DNA of 64,000 nucleotides from Lachnospiraceae bacterium (GCA_024685315.1 JAIKVW010000041.1:1-64000), one strand, 5' to 3'. Positions 42,072 through 51,746 are shown, counted from the stretch's first letter. Notes: a model not told the origin generated them from the letters alone. Translations and numbers: made by a program.

Positions 42072-42899
42072 ATGGAGAGAATTATCATGCTTGGTACCGG
42101 CAGTCCCTGGGCTGTCAGGTGTTACAACAGTTCTTTTTTGATCGAGAATAACGGCGAATATCTTCTGGTCGGTACCGGCGGGGGGAACGGTATTCTCCGT
42201 CAGCTTGCCGATGCCGGTATTTCCGTGAATGATATTCACAATATTTTCCTTTCTAACGGGCATCCCGACCACGTGATGGGTATCGTGTGGCTGATCAACG
42301 AGATCTCCGCGGCAATGCGGGATGAGACTTACGAGGGAGATCTTAGGGTCTACTGTTCTACGGACATTATAGACCTGGTAAAAAATGTCTGCGGACTCCT
42401 GCTTCCGAAGAAGCTCACCTGGAATTTTGACCACAGGATAATATTCGTTTCGATATTCGATACCGACGTCAGGAAGATAGCCGGCTACAGCTTCAGCTTT
42501 TTTGACATACGAAGCTCGAAGGACAGGGAATTCGGCTTCTCCGTTACGCTTGGAAACGGCGAGAAGCTGACATATGCCGGCGAGACCCCGCTGACCGAGG
42601 CCTGCTTTGATGCCGCGCGCGGGAGCGACTGGCTGATCCATCCGGTCTACTGCCTGCACTCGCAGGTCGACCGGTACGACCCTTACGGGAAGGGGCTCAT
42701 GACGGTCAAGGAAGCCTGTGAGCTTGCCGGGTACCTGGGAGTTCCGAGGCTGATCATGTTCAGCACTGAGGACGACAGTCTCAGGAGGCGCGAAGACCTC
42801 TACCGCGCCGAGGGAAGGCTGTATTATAAGGGAGAAATATACGTTCCTTCCGACCTCGAGACGGTCACTTTCAGCCAGGATGTGGGGGATTCTGTCTGA
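42072..42899 (+). CDS. Metallo-beta-lactamase-fold protein with degenerate metal site
   Basis: 275 residues with the overall pattern of RNase Z-like MBL hydrolases (LGTGSPWAVRCYNSSFLI start). The metal ligands are changed: the usual HGHxDH is NGHPDH (FLSNGHPDHVMG), the D-x-G-G-G strand is VGTGGG, the metal-bridging aspartate is Glu in YAGETPL, and the final histidine position reads MFSTEDD. With four ligand positions altered, normal two-metal catalysis is unlikely. ATG at 42072 after CAGGAGGTGTGCC. The frame is intact and well translated, so it looks like a maintained pseudoenzyme or a binding protein rather than a decaying gene. Confidence 0.8.
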   Translation: MERIIMLGTGSPWAVRCYNSSFLIENNGEYLLVGTGGGNGILRQLADAGISVNDIHNIFLSNGHPDHVMGIVWLINEISAAMRDETYEGDLRVYCSTDIIDLVKNVCGLLLPKKLTWNFDHRIIFVSIFDTDVRKIAGYSFSFFDIRSSKDREFGFSVTLGNGEKLTYAGETPLTEACFDAARGSDWLIHPVYCLHSQVDRYDPYGKGLMTVKEACELAGYLGVPRLIMFSTEDDSLRRREDLYRAEGRLYYKGEIYVPSDLETVTFSQDVGDSV

Positions 42900-42945
42900 A
42901 AAGTGGCGAAAACCCTTATTTTTGGGGCTTCAGACGTAAAAATAC

Positions 42946-42974
42946 TTGACAAAATTATCTGAAAATAATATATA
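42946..42974 (+). promoter_or_regulatory. Promoter of the HU gene
   Basis: Perfect TTGACA (42946-42951), 17 bases, TATATA (42969-42974; TATAAT overlaps a few bases on). The short leader contains a CCGGCTT-TAAGCCGG hairpin near 43000. Confidence 0.8.
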
Positions 42975-43038
42975 TAATTGTGAAGAGTTACTATGTTTCC
43001 GGCTTTAAGCCGGACAGGTATTGAGGAGGATTTTACCT

Positions 43039-43332
43039 ATGAACAAAGCAGAATTAGTAGCAGCTATCGCAGCAAAGGCAGAAATCACAAAGACAGATGC
43101 TGAGAAGGCTTTAAAGGCTTTTGAAGAGACTGTTAAGGAGACTCTTGCTAAGGGTGAGAAGATCCAGCTCGTTGGTTTTGGTACTTTCGATATTTCCGAG
43201 AGAGCAGCTAGGAGCGGCAGGAACCCTCAGACCGGTAAGAAGATGAAGATCGCAGCTTCCAAGGCTCCTAAGTTCAAAGCAGGCAAGGCTCTTAAGGATG
43301 CGGTCAACGTTAAGAAGGGCAAAAAGAAATAA
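43039..43332 (+). CDS. hup: HU-family DNA-binding protein
   Basis: 97-residue histone-like protein: [28 protein letters not shown] dimerisation helices, [21 protein letters not shown] arm that inserts in the minor groove. Lysine-rich tail KKGKKK. ATG at 43039 after TGAGGAGGATTTTACCT. Strong promoter and terminator fit high expression. It opens the conserved housekeeping run hup-rqcP-divIC. Confidence 0.97.
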   Translation: MNKAELVAAIAAKAEITKTDAEKALKAFEETVKETLAKGEKIQLVGFGTFDISERAARSGRNPQTGKKMKIAASKAPKFKAGKALKDAVNVKKGKKK

Positions 43333-43369
43333 TTCTTTCAGACCTGAATTTTGATCAATGATCAATGCC

Positions 43370-43402
43370 GGGACCTTTGGAATCCAAAGGTCCCGTTTTT
43401 TG
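43370..43402 (+). terminator. Terminator of hup
   Basis: GGGACCTTTGG/CCAAAGGTCCC (11 bp, 3-base loop) followed by TTTTTT. Confidence 0.93.
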
Positions 43403-43500
43403 CGCGATAAGGCCGAATGCGCGCGCCGAGCTTGCTCGAGCGCACATATGAGGCCAACGTACAGTGAGAGGCGTGTGCCTCGAACTGTGCGCATCGCGCA
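43401..43500. other. Compact multi-stem structured element (candidate RNA or repeat)
   Basis: TGCGCGAT (43401-43408) pairs with ATCGCGCA (43493-43500). Inside are two arms. Arm 1: GGCC/GGCC (43411-43414, 43452-43455) closing GCGC-CGAG-CTTG-CTCG-a-GCGC (43423-43443). Arm 2: ACAGT-GA-GAGGC-GTGT-GCCTC-GA-ACTGT (43461-43488), a hairpin with symmetric GA/GA mismatches. The three-way-junction layout is much more regular than chance. Strand is undetermined because stems read the same both ways. No open frame explains it. Confidence 0.6.
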
Positions 43501-43608
43501 GATCGGATGGGAGGTTTAATTCCGTCCATTCGATCAACTGTTCAGCATCCCGAGCCTGGGGCGCTGTATAGTCACCATTTTTAGTTTTAACAAGCGGGGA
43601 GTTAGGAT

Positions 43609-43848
43609 ATGAGGCTTGACAAATACCTCAAGGTATCGCGGCTTATAAAAAGGCGCACGGTGGCCAACGAAGCCTGCGATGCGGGCAGGGTAATGATCAA
43701 CGGCAAGGTCGCCAAGGCAGGATCGCCGGTTTCCGTCGGGGACATTATCGAGATCGGTTTCGGCACCAGGACCGTGAAGGTCGAGGTCCTTGACGTGCAG
43801 GAGACCGTGCGGAAGGACGAAGCGAAAGATCTCTTCAGATATATTTGA
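43609..43848 (+). CDS. rqcP: S4-domain RNA-binding protein RqcP (YabO)
   Basis: 79-residue single S4 domain: MRLDKYLKVSRLIKRRTVANEACDAGRVMINGKVAK. In Bacillus this protein (YabO/RqcP) binds stalled large ribosomal subunits and works with RqcH in adding alanine tails during ribosome quality control. ATG at 43609 after GGGGAGTTAGGAT. Directly upstream of divIC, the order known from Firmicutes, although yabP and yabQ are absent between them. Confidence 0.92.
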   Translation: MRLDKYLKVSRLIKRRTVANEACDAGRVMINGKVAKAGSPVSVGDIIEIGFGTRTVKVEVLDVQETVRKDEAKDLFRYI

Positions 43849-43931
43849 AAAGAGGCTTGCATTTTGCGTCAGAAATAGGTAGAATGTAGAATGTAAAAGT
43901 TTTTACAGTTTATATATTCTGGGTGGATTCT

Positions 43932-44249
43932 ATGAGTGGACGCAGGAAAAGTTCGATAAAAAATACCAAGTCGCAGCACGGCGCAAGCATGAAGCTTATC
44001 GCGGTACTTGTCATCGCGGTCTGCAGCGTCCTGGGGTTCCGTACATGGCGGGTGAACCAGGAGACGAAGCAGTACGCGGAGGTTCGTGACGTACTGATCG
44101 AGGAGATCAAAGAGGAAGAGGCACGCACCGGCGAACTCGAGGAGAGAGCCGAGTACCTCAGCTCCGATAAGTATATCGAAGACGTTGCAAGGGAGAAGCT
44201 CGGACTCATTTATGAGGATGAGATCATTTTCAGGAAGAGCGGACGCTGA
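43932..44249 (+). CDS. divIC: Septum formation initiator DivIC/FtsB-like protein
   Basis: 105 residues: basic cytoplasmic tail (SGRRKSSIKNTKSQHG), one membrane helix (KLIAVLVIAVCSVLGF), then a coiled coil (EVRDVLIEEIKEEEARTGELEERAEYLS cut here into parts) and the family end DVAREKLGLIYEDEI-FR. It belongs to the divisome complex with FtsL and DivIB. Start ATG 43932 is preferred to an in-frame GTG at 43923; the ribosome site is weak (GGGTGG). Closed by a terminator at 44311. Confidence 0.92.
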   Translation: MSGRRKSSIKNTKSQHGASMKLIAVLVIAVCSVLGFRTWRVNQETKQYAEVRDVLIEEIKEEEARTGELEERAEYLSSDKYIEDVAREKLGLIYEDEIIFRKSGR

Positions 44250-44310
44250 TACCGGTTTTTCCGGCGGCACAGGTCCTGCTTTCCGCGTAAGATATATTGT
44301 TTAAACAGGA

Positions 44311-44342
44311 AGCCGGTATGTGCATGGCATACCGGCTTTCAT
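44311..44342 (+). terminator. Terminator of divIC
   Basis: AGCCGGTATG/CATACCGGCT, 10 bp with a 7-base loop, then TTTCATT. The T-run is short, so some readthrough into tilS is likely. Confidence 0.75.
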
Positions 44343-44364
44343 TATAAAGAGGCGGTGAAGGGTG

Positions 44365-45759
44365 ATGGATGCTCTTACTATCAGAGTCTGCGAGCACATT
44401 AAAGAATCGGAACTAATTCTTCCGGGGGAGTCAGTGGTCGCCGGGATATCCGGGGGCGCCGATTCCATGTGCCTGCTTTACGTTCTTCTGGGGCTGCGCG
44501 GGCCAATGAAGATATCCGTGACCGCGGTGCATGTTAATCACTGCATACGCGGGGAGGAGGCAGACGCGGACGAGGATTATGTGCGTGGCATCTGCGAGAA
44601 GGAAGGGGTCCCGTTCGTTTCTTTCCGGGAAGATATCACCGGACGCGCCCGGGAGCAGCATCTCTCGGTCGAGGAGGCAGGCAGGATCGCCCGCTACGAA
44701 TGCTTCGAGAAGGTGCGCCTTGAGAAAGGCGCGGACCGGATCGCCGTTGCCCACAATATGGACGACCTCTGCGAGACCGTGTTGCTTAACCTTGCGAGGG
44801 GAAGCGGCGTGCGGGGCATGGCAGGGATGCCGGCGAAGCGCGGATATATTGTGAGGCCTCTGCTCCGCACCGGCAGGGAAGAGATCGAGGAATACGACCG
44901 TAGGAATAATATCGCTTTCCGCACCGACCGGACCAACCTGGAGCGGGAATACGCGAGGAACCGGATAAGGCTGGACGTGCTCCCTTACCTTTGCAGGAAT
45001 ATTAATTCCAGGAGCCGCGAGCACATCGCCGAGATGGCCGCCATGGCAGGGGATCTGGCCGCGCATGCCGCAGCCTCGGCGGAGGAAGCCGCAAAAGAGG
45101 CGGTAAGGGAAGAGACCGGAAGGATTTTTATAGATATTGAAAAGCTGGAGAGCCTTGACGCGGCGGTATCGCAGGAGCTGATCCGGCAGCAGGTATGCCG
45201 GGCCGCCGGCCGCATGAAGGATATCGGCGCGGTCCACTACCGGAGCGTGATGAAGCTTGCGCATCTGGAGACCGGGAAAGCAGCGGACCTGCCTTACGGG
45301 CTCATGGCCGAGAAGAGGTACGGGGAGATCTGTATTCGCAAGAGAGAAGAGGCGGCCCCGGTGGAGACCGAGATAACGGTGCCGGGAGAGTACCCCCTTG
45401 CAGGCGGCGGATCGATGGCATTTGCCATGATCCCTTACTCCGGGACTGAACAGATTCCGAGAAATAAGTATACGAAATGGTTTGATTATGGTAAGATTTG
45501 TTATGGTCTTTGCCTGAGGAACCGTAAGGAAGGGGACTATATGTCCTTATCCGGACAGCACAAAAAGCTCAGCCGCGTCCTTATTGACGGCAAGGTCCCG
45601 AAAGGCGAGAGGGACAGCATGATTTTCCTGGCGGACGGCGGCCACATCCTGTGGATACCGGATACCGGAAGGATAAGCGATGATTACAAGGTCTCCGAAC
45701 GCACGCAGTACGTGCTTGAAGCCAAATATTTTTTATCAGGAGATGAAGGGTTTGAATAA
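44365..45759 (+). CDS. tilS: tRNA(Ile)-lysidine synthase
   Basis: 464 residues. N-terminal PP-loop ATPase with SGGADS at residues 29-34, catalytic region VHVNHCIRGEEADADEDYVRG, HNMDDLCETVLLNLARGSG, and RPLL at about 170. C-terminal TilS domain ends ...QYVLEAKYFLSGDEGFE. It modifies C34 of tRNA-Ile(CAU) to lysidine, an essential step. ATG at 44365 (GTG at 44362 is an alternative) after GAGGCGGTGAAGG. It overlaps the ribosome site of hpt, giving the classic tilS-hpt-ftsH cluster. Confidence 0.96.
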   Translation: MDALTIRVCEHIKESELILPGESVVAGISGGADSMCLLYVLLGLRGPMKISVTAVHVNHCIRGEEADADEDYVRGICEKEGVPFVSFREDITGRAREQHLSVEEAGRIARYECFEKVRLEKGADRIAVAHNMDDLCETVLLNLARGSGVRGMAGMPAKRGYIVRPLLRTGREEIEEYDRRNNIAFRTDRTNLEREYARNRIRLDVLPYLCRNINSRSREHIAEMAAMAGDLAAHAAASAEEAAKEAVREETGRIFIDIEKLESLDAAVSQELIRQQVCRAAGRMKDIGAVHYRSVMKLAHLETGKAADLPYGLMAEKRYGEICIRKREEAAPVETEITVPGEYPLAGGGSMAFAMIPYSGTEQIPRNKYTKWFDYGKICYGLCLRNRKEGDYMSLSGQHKKLSRVLIDGKVPKGERDSMIFLADGGHILWIPDTGRISDDYKVSERTQYVLEAKYFLSGDEGFE

Positions 45760-46276
45760 TAAGATAAGCGTCCTCATTTCGGAGGAAGAGGTTGACAGGA
45801 GAGTAAGGGAGCTGGCGGACGAGATCAACAGGGACTACGCCGGCAAAAGGATACACCTTATCTGCGCGCTTAAGGGCGGAGTGTTCTTTATGTGCGAGCT
45901 TGCCAAGAGGATCACGGTCCCGCTGACCATGGATTTCATGGCGGTATCCAGCTACGGGAACGGCACCTCCACCTCGGGCGTTGTCAGGATCATCAAGGAT
46001 CTTGACGAGCCGATCGAGGGCAAGGACGTGCTTATCGCAGAAGATATCGTGGATTCGGGTAACACCCTTCACTATCTGGTCGATATCCTTAACAAGAGGC
46101 ATCCCGCGAGTCTTAAGATCTGCACCCTCCTTGACAAACCCGACCGCAGGACCGCCGACGTAAAGGTCGATTACACGGGCTTCTGCGTTCCTGATAAATT
46201 TGTGGTAGGCTACGGGCTCGACTATGCCCAGGAATACAGGAACCTGCCCTTCGTAGGCGTAGTTGAAGAGTTATAG
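45752..46276 (+). CDS. hpt: Hypoxanthine phosphoribosyltransferase
   Basis: 174 residues from TTG 45752, nine bases after AGGAG. The in-frame ATG at 45743 directly abuts that ribosome site and is unlikely; frames further upstream lie within tilS. Purine-salvage motif VLIAEDIVDSGNTLHYLVDIL (PRPP binding) and LICALKGGVFFMCEL are present. The start overlaps the tilS stop region, so expression is coupled. Length now equals the family norm of about 175. Confidence 0.95.
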   Translation: MNNKISVLISEEEVDRRVRELADEINRDYAGKRIHLICALKGGVFFMCELAKRITVPLTMDFMAVSSYGNGTSTSGVVRIIKDLDEPIEGKDVLIAEDIVDSGNTLHYLVDILNKRHPASLKICTLLDKPDRRTADVKVDYTGFCVPDKFVVGYGLDYAQEYRNLPFVGVVEEL

Positions 46277-46294
46277 GCATCGGAGGTTATTTAC

Positions 46295-48154
46295 TTGAAT
46301 ACTAACAGCAGAAGACCGGTCAATCTGTGGATGATCATGCTCCTCATGGGCGTTGTCCTCATAGTCCTGAGCAGCCGTTTATCGAATACGAACCTGAACG
46401 ACTACTCCTACACCGACTTCCAGGAGGATTTCGGCAGGAGCGGGGATGACATAGACTCCGTCGTGATCCGTCCTAACCGCGAGGCTCCCACGGGCATCGT
46501 GGAAGTGACTTTCGAGGGCGGGGACAGCAAATATTTCTACGCGACGGACATAAGTGAAGTTGAATCCTGGCTGATGGAGCAGGGCTTCGACGATTACACC
46601 GTGACAGACGTAAGGAACCGTATCTCCTGGTTCTATTATAACGGGGCGGCCCTTGTCGTAGGTGTCCTCCTCGTCTGGTTCATGTTCTCCTTCATATCCG
46701 CGCAGCAGGGCGGCGGAGCCGGCGGAAAGCTCATGGACTTCGGAAAGAGCCGCGCGACCCTCGCGACCGACACCAAGGGGATCAATTTCAGCAGCGTCGC
46801 CGGGCTTCAGGAGGAAAAGGAAGACCTTTGGGAGATCGTGGATTTCCTGAAGAACCCGCAGAAATACCTGAGCGTCGGCGCGCGCATACCTACGGGCGTT
46901 ATACTTACGGGCCCTCCCGGAACCGGCAAGACCCTTCTCGCGAAAGCGGTCGCAGGAGAGGCAGGAGTTCCCTTCTTCTCGATCTCCGGATCCGATTTCG
47001 TCGAAATGTATGTCGGCGTCGGAGCTTCCCGTGTGAGGGACATGTTCGAAAATGCTAAAAAGAACGCTCCCTGCATCGTATTCATCGATGAGATAGACGC
47101 CGTAGCAAGGCGCAGGGGCACCGGCCTCGGCGGCGGACACGACGAGCGCGAGCAGACCCTGAACCAGCTTCTTGTAGAGATGGACGGCTTCAAGGCAAAT
47201 GAAAACATTATAGTAATGGCGGCAACCAACCGTGCGGATATACTGGATCCTGCTATCCTGAGGCCGGGAAGGTTCGACCGGAAGATCGCGGTAGGCCGTC
47301 CCGACGTGAACGGCAGGCGCGAGATCCTGGCCGTGCACAGCAAGGGCAAACCTCTTGCAGAGGACGTTGACCTTGAAGAGATCGCAAGGACCACCGCGGG
47401 CTTTACCGGCGCAGACCTTGAGAACCTTATGAATGAAGCTGCCATAGACGCCGCGAAGGCAGGAAGGGGCTTCATTACCCAGGCCGATATCAAAGAATCC
47501 TTCGTTAAGGTCGGTATCGGGGCGGAAAAGAAGAGCAAGATCATTTCCGATAAGGAAAAGAAGATCACGGCCTACCATGAGTCCGGCCACGCGATCCTTT
47601 TCCATCTGCTTCCGGACGTCGGGCCCGTATATTCCGTCTCTATAATACCTACCGGCCTTGGCGCGGGCGGCTACACCATGCCCCTGCCTGAGAAGGACGA
47701 GATGTATTATACGAAGAGCAAGATGCTCCACCAGATCATGGTTTCCCTGGGCGGGAGGATCGCAGAGCAGTTAATATTTGACGATATAACCACCGGCGCT
47801 TCACAGGACATCAAGCAGGCGACCGCGCTTGCGAGGGCAATGGTGACCGAGTACGGAATGTCCGAGAAGGTCGGCCCCATAAACTACGGCGAGGACAGCG
47901 ACGAGGTCTTCATCGGCAGGGACCTGGTCCATCCGAAGTCATACTCGGAGGACACCGGGAACCTTATCGACAGTGAAGTTAAGCGCATAGTGGATGAGTG
48001 CTACGAGGAAGCAAAGAGGATCATTACCGGGAACATAGATGTGCTTCATGCCAGCGCAAAGCTCCTTCTGGAGAAGGAAAAGATTACAAGAGAGGAATTC
48101 GAGGCGCTGTTTGAGGCTCCCGTTATAGAAGTTAATGATCAGGAATCCATCTGA
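46295..48154 (+). CDS. ftsH: ATP-dependent zinc metalloprotease FtsH
   Basis: 619 residues, membrane-bound AAA+ protease for quality control. Two membrane helices (about 12-28 and 117-136) flank an extracellular loop; AAA domain with Walker A GPPGTGKT (206-213), Walker [10 protein letters not shown], second region of homology [20 protein letters not shown]; zinc site HESGH at 428-432. Start TTG at 46295 after CGGAGGTTATTTAC. Third member of the tilS-hpt-ftsH cluster; its last 20 bases overlap the glycosidase gene. Confidence 0.97.
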   Translation: MNTNSRRPVNLWMIMLLMGVVLIVLSSRLSNTNLNDYSYTDFQEDFGRSGDDIDSVVIRPNREAPTGIVEVTFEGGDSKYFYATDISEVESWLMEQGFDDYTVTDVRNRISWFYYNGAALVVGVLLVWFMFSFISAQQGGGAGGKLMDFGKSRATLATDTKGINFSSVAGLQEEKEDLWEIVDFLKNPQKYLSVGARIPTGVILTGPPGTGKTLLAKAVAGEAGVPFFSISGSDFVEMYVGVGASRVRDMFENAKKNAPCIVFIDEIDAVARRRGTGLGGGHDEREQTLNQLLVEMDGFKANENIIVMAATNRADILDPAILRPGRFDRKIAVGRPDVNGRREILAVHSKGKPLAEDVDLEEIARTTAGFTGADLENLMNEAAIDAAKAGRGFITQADIKESFVKVGIGAEKKSKIISDKEKKITAYHESGHAILFHLLPDVGPVYSVSIIPTGLGAGGYTMPLPEKDEMYYTKSKMLHQIMVSLGGRIAEQLIFDDITTGASQDIKQATALARAMVTEYGMSEKVGPINYGEDSDEVFIGRDLVHPKSYSEDTGNLIDSEVKRIVDECYEEAKRIITGNIDVLHASAKLLLEKEKITREEFEALFEAPVIEVNDQESI

Positions 48155-50264
48155 AACAATTAAGCTGCGGCAGTACCATGTCGGGGCAGGGAGCTTTGAC
48201 GTAAATCTGCTGTTTTCTGACGGAACAGAATATTACCGGAAATATTCGAAAACGGACCGCGGGTGGGACGTGCGGCTGCGGCTGCGCGCCCCTTCCGAGG
48301 GCGTGTTCGGCGTTTCGGTCATCACAGAAAGCGGTGAGGGCTTTGCCATGCACCGCTTTGAAACTGCGGGGAAACTCGCTTATTTCGAGACGGTCATACA
48401 TTATCCGGAATGCGGAAGGAAATACTGTTTTAAGATAACAGGGACCGGCAGCGGCGAAGATTCGGGGCAGACGGTCTGGTATCTTAAGGACGGAGTTTCT
48501 TATTATCCGGAGGGTGACCGCTTTTTTGTGATACTTCCTGAGCTCTCCGTGCCGGAGTGGGCAAAGGGAGCAGTGATCTACCAGATCTTTACCGACCGCT
48601 TCTTTAACGGCGATCCTTCCAATGACGTGACTGAGGGAGAATATTATTATCTCGGGACCTGCGCGCACAAGGTCTCTGACTGGGATTCCTATCCTGCCTC
48701 CGACGATACGCAGCGATTCTACGGCGGCGACATCAAGGGGATCTGGGACAAGCTGGACTACCTCCAGGATCTCGGGGTCGAGGTGCTCTACCTTAATCCG
48801 ATCTTTGTTTCGCCTTCTAATCATAAATACGATGCCCAGGACTACGCCTATGTGGATCCTCATTACGGAGTGATAGTGAAGGACGGGGGAGAGCCTCTTC
48901 CGGAGGGATGCTCCGACAATTCCCAGGCATCCCGCTACATAACCCGCGTGGCCTGCGCTGAGAACCTCGAGGCCGGAAACCGCTTCTTCGCAGACTTTGT
49001 GAGCGATGTGCACCGCCGCGGCATGAGGATAATCCTCGATGGGGTATTTAACCACTGCGGTTCCTTCAATAAATGGCTTGACCGCGAGAAGATCTACCAC
49101 GGCAAAGAGGGCTATGAGCCCGGTGCGTTTGTGTCAGCGGAGAGTCCCTACAGAAATTATTTCAATTTCACATCGGAAAACTGGCCCGACAATACTGATT
49201 ATGAGAAGTGGTGGGGGGTCGCGACGCTCCCGAAGCTGAACTACGAGGCTTCGGAGGAGCTGTTTAATATTGTCATGGAGACCGGGCGCAAATGGGTGTC
49301 CGCTCCATACGGAATAGACGGCTGGAGGCTTGATGTCGCGAGGGACGTCGGGCATTCCGAGGAATACAACCATTATTTCTGGAGGAGCTTCCGGAACGCG
49401 GTAAAGAGTGCGAACCCTGACACCGTGCTAATAGCGGAGGAATACGAAGACCCCTCTGCATGGCTTAATGGCGACCAGTGGGACACGATAATGAACTATC
49501 GGGCCTTTATGGAGCCTGTCGGCTGGTACCTCACCGGGATAGAGAAGCACAGCGACTATTCGCGGCCCGACCTGAAAAATAATTACGAGGAATTCGCATC
49601 TGCGATGAAGCGCGAGATGGCAGCGTTTCATCACGAATCGCTTTTCTGTTCCATGAACGAGCTCTCCAATCACGATCATTCCAGGTTCCTCACCAGGACG
49701 AACGGAAAGACCGGGAGGACGCGCGAGATGGGCCCGGAAGCCGCGAACGAAGGAGTTTCCGAGGCGGTAATGCGTGAAGCAGTGTTGATCCAGATGACCT
49801 GGCCCGGAAGCCCGGCCGTGTATTACGGAGACGAGGCCGGAGTCTGCGGGTGGACTGATCCGGACGACCGCAGGACTTATCCCTGGGGGCATGAAAATCT
49901 GAATCTTCTGGAGTTCCACAAGGCCGCGATCGCGCTCCACAGGGAGCATTCCGCGCTCCGCGCGGGCTCATTTAAGATGCTGGGCGGCGAAGGCGGAGTC
50001 ATGGCCTACTGCCGGTTCAACCGCGAAGAAAGCGTGATCGTTGCGATAAATAACGAAGAGTTTGAGGTTTCTGTCGATATCCCCGTAACCGAGGCAGGGG
50101 CAGGCAGCAGCGCGGAATATCTCTGCAGGCTTATTACCAGCCGGACCGGATTCAGCAGGGATGCCGGATCGTATACCGTTACCGACGGATATCTGCATAT
50201 AAAAATGCCGCCGCAGTCAGGCGCAGCATTCTGCAGCGATGCATTAAAAAATGATTCTTATTAA
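48135..50264 (+). CDS. GH13 alpha-glucan hydrolase (neopullulanase/cyclomaltodextrinase type)
   Basis: 709 residues without signal peptide, so probably cytoplasmic. N-terminal beta domain (1-145), then a GH13 barrel starting [19 protein letters not shown]. Catalytic regions: [19 protein letters not shown] (nucleophile Asp), VLIAEEYED (acid/base Glu), ELSNHDHSR (third Asp). The C-terminal beta domain follows. An N-terminal domain plus this barrel fits maltogenic amylase/cyclomaltodextrinase enzymes that trim imported maltodextrins. ATG at 48135 overlaps the ftsH end by 20 bases and has no clear ribosome site, suggesting coupled translation. Confidence 0.9.
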   Translation: MIRNPSETIKLRQYHVGAGSFDVNLLFSDGTEYYRKYSKTDRGWDVRLRLRAPSEGVFGVSVITESGEGFAMHRFETAGKLAYFETVIHYPECGRKYCFKITGTGSGEDSGQTVWYLKDGVSYYPEGDRFFVILPELSVPEWAKGAVIYQIFTDRFFNGDPSNDVTEGEYYYLGTCAHKVSDWDSYPASDDTQRFYGGDIKGIWDKLDYLQDLGVEVLYLNPIFVSPSNHKYDAQDYAYVDPHYGVIVKDGGEPLPEGCSDNSQASRYITRVACAENLEAGNRFFADFVSDVHRRGMRIILDGVFNHCGSFNKWLDREKIYHGKEGYEPGAFVSAESPYRNYFNFTSENWPDNTDYEKWWGVATLPKLNYEASEELFNIVMETGRKWVSAPYGIDGWRLDVARDVGHSEEYNHYFWRSFRNAVKSANPDTVLIAEEYEDPSAWLNGDQWDTIMNYRAFMEPVGWYLTGIEKHSDYSRPDLKNNYEEFASAMKREMAAFHHESLFCSMNELSNHDHSRFLTRTNGKTGRTREMGPEAANEGVSEAVMREAVLIQMTWPGSPAVYYGDEAGVCGWTDPDDRRTYPWGHENLNLLEFHKAAIALHREHSALRAGSFKMLGGEGGVMAYCRFNREESVIVAINNEEFEVSVDIPVTEAGAGSSAEYLCRLITSRTGFSRDAGSYTVTDGYLHIKMPPQSGAAFCSDALKNDSY

Positions 50265-50284
50265 AATAGAGAGGAATAGAAAAA

Positions 50285-50638
50285 ATGGAAACAGCAATTG
50301 CATGTCACTATGTGACCCCGGCCGACGCCGACCACTACAACATTCTTTATTCCGCCCGGGCGGCCGAGTGGATCATCGATTGTGCGACCGTGAAAGCGAC
50401 GCAGGTTCTGGGGGAGAAGCATTTTGCATTTGTAGCAATGAAGGACATGTCCTTTAAGAAATCCGTTCCCGTAGGAGCGATCGTGATCCTGGAGGCAAAA
50501 CTTGCCCAGGCCGGAAGGAGCAGCCTTACGATCGACGTATCCATGAACTGCGGAGAGACGGAAGTCCTGACTGCAGCTATAGTATTTGTCTGCATCGATG
50601 ATAACAGGGATCCGATGCCTCACGGAGTTACGCTTTAA
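50285..50638 (+). CDS. Hotdog-fold acyl-CoA thioesterase-like protein
   Basis: 117-residue single hotdog domain, with VTPADADHYNILYSARAAEWIIDCATVKA resembling the acyl-CoA hydrolase (BACH/YciA) pattern in which an Asn/Asp before the long helix is catalytic, and distantly like Kal at 4855. ATG at 50285 after TAGAGAGGAATAGAAAA, 20 bases behind the glycosidase. Its stop overlaps the stop of the convergent activase gene. It may belong functionally with the CoA chemistry of the next island, but that is inference. Confidence 0.78.
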   Translation: METAIACHYVTPADADHYNILYSARAAEWIIDCATVKATQVLGEKHFAFVAMKDMSFKKSVPVGAIVILEAKLAQAGRSSLTIDVSMNCGETEVLTAAIVFVCIDDNRDPMPHGVTL

Positions 50639-51573
50639 CCGCCGATCTGAACGTCGACACCGTAAGAGGAGACGATGTCCTTCAGCATTTCCATATATGA
50701 ATTTTCGGGCACGGTGAAGGTGCGGTGAATCAGCCTCCCGAGGCTTTCTTCCTTCGACTCGCCGAGCCTGTGATAGGGGAGAAGATGTATCTTTACGTCT
50801 TCTCCCAGTTCATTTTTAACGAACTTTGCCGTGGCTGCGATGTTCCCGGTGTCGCCGTTATGATCCGGGACGGTCGGGACGCGGATGATGACCGGGATCC
50901 CAAGTTCGTTATTCACGTGCTTAATATTATCCAGGATCTGCTCGTTGGGGACCCCGGTGAGCTTTTTGTGGATCTCGGAGTTCATGTGTTTTATATCGAT
51001 GAGGCCGAGGTCGACATACTGGAAGACCTGGTCTATGACCGCCCTGCTCGCGAAGCAGGTCGTTTCAATCGCGGTGTGGATCCCTTTGTCCTTGGCGGCC
51101 TTAAACAGCGCCTCGCAGAAGTCGTGGTGCACGAGCGCCTCACCGCCGCTTACGGTCATGCCGCCGCCTGACTCGTCGAGGAAAAGCTTGTCCTTAAGCA
51201 CTTCGGAAATGATCTCGCCAACGGTCATGTCCTTGCCCGCAATCTCCCTGGCCTTGGAGGGGCATACGGAAACGCATTTCCCGCAGTTCACGCATTTATC
51301 CCTGTCGGTCACCGCGAAAGGCTTGGACTTGCCGTCGTCGGGGACGAAGATAGAGATCGCTTCATTAGGACACTCGGGGATGCAGAGGCCGCAGGCGGTG
51401 CACTTATTTGAGTAGGTCATAAGCTGCGGGTAGCTTTCGTTTGATTCCGGGTTCGCGCACCAGATGCAGCGTAAAGGGCAGCCCTTCAGGAACACGGTGG
51501 TCCTGATCCCGGGACCGTCGTGTATGCAGTAAGTCTGGATATTAAAAACCGGTGCTGAGATCTCATTATTCAT
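50635..51573 (-). CDS. Glycyl-radical enzyme activating enzyme (radical SAM)
   Basis: 312 residues. Radical-SAM cluster in GCPLRCIWCANPES (Cys32, 36, 39; CX3CX2C), followed by an insert with two ferredoxin-type 4Fe-4S sites (CTACGLCIPECPNEA and CVNCGKCVSVCPSKA), the arrangement of activases for non-PFL glycyl-radical enzymes such as glycerol dehydratase or CutC. Then SGGEALVHHDFCEALF (GGE motif). It abstracts hydrogen from the glycine of the GRE encoded at 53552. ATG at 51573 after AGAGAGGCAGGCAC. Divergent from the PucR-type regulator. Confidence 0.95.
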   Translation of the reverse strand: MNNEISAPVFNIQTYCIHDGPGIRTTVFLKGCPLRCIWCANPESNESYPQLMTYSNKCTACGLCIPECPNEAISIFVPDDGKSKPFAVTDRDKCVNCGKCVSVCPSKAREIAGKDMTVGEIISEVLKDKLFLDESGGGMTVSGGEALVHHDFCEALFKAAKDKGIHTAIETTCFASRAVIDQVFQYVDLGLIDIKHMNSEIHKKLTGVPNEQILDNIKHVNNELGIPVIIRVPTVPDHNGDTGNIAATAKFVKNELGEDVKIHLLPYHRLGESKEESLGRLIHRTFTVPENSYMEMLKDIVSSYGVDVQIGG

Positions 51574-51609
51574 GTGCCTGCCTCTCTTCTTTTGATCGTA
51601 TACAAATAA

Positions 51610-51636
51610 TTGACAGCGAAGATTTTATGCTATAAT
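51610..51636 (+). promoter_or_regulatory. Promoter of the PucR-type regulator
   Basis: TTGACA (51610-51615) and TATAAT (51631-51636) are both perfect but only 15 bases apart, a spacing that often signals activator dependence. Confidence 0.6.
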
Positions 51637-51746
51637 ACAGCCATAATAATCATAATCTATATTTATCTTTGATACAAACGCAGCTTCTCTGTATGGAAAA
51701 ACATGTAGGAAATGCACATCCTAGGCATTCACTAATTAAGCAGCGG

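Noticed and set aside
46379..47731. 450-codon minus-strand frame opposite ftsH
   Set aside because: Shadow of the ftsH codons; no start context and no motif.
50635..50638. Frameshift or fusion between the hotdog and activase genes
   Set aside because: The genes are convergent and simply share bases of their two TAA stop codons; both proteins are full length.
51690..51712. Fourth PadR box (ATGTAGGAAATGCACAT)
   Set aside because: Spacing is N9 rather than N8 and the arms do not extend the palindrome.
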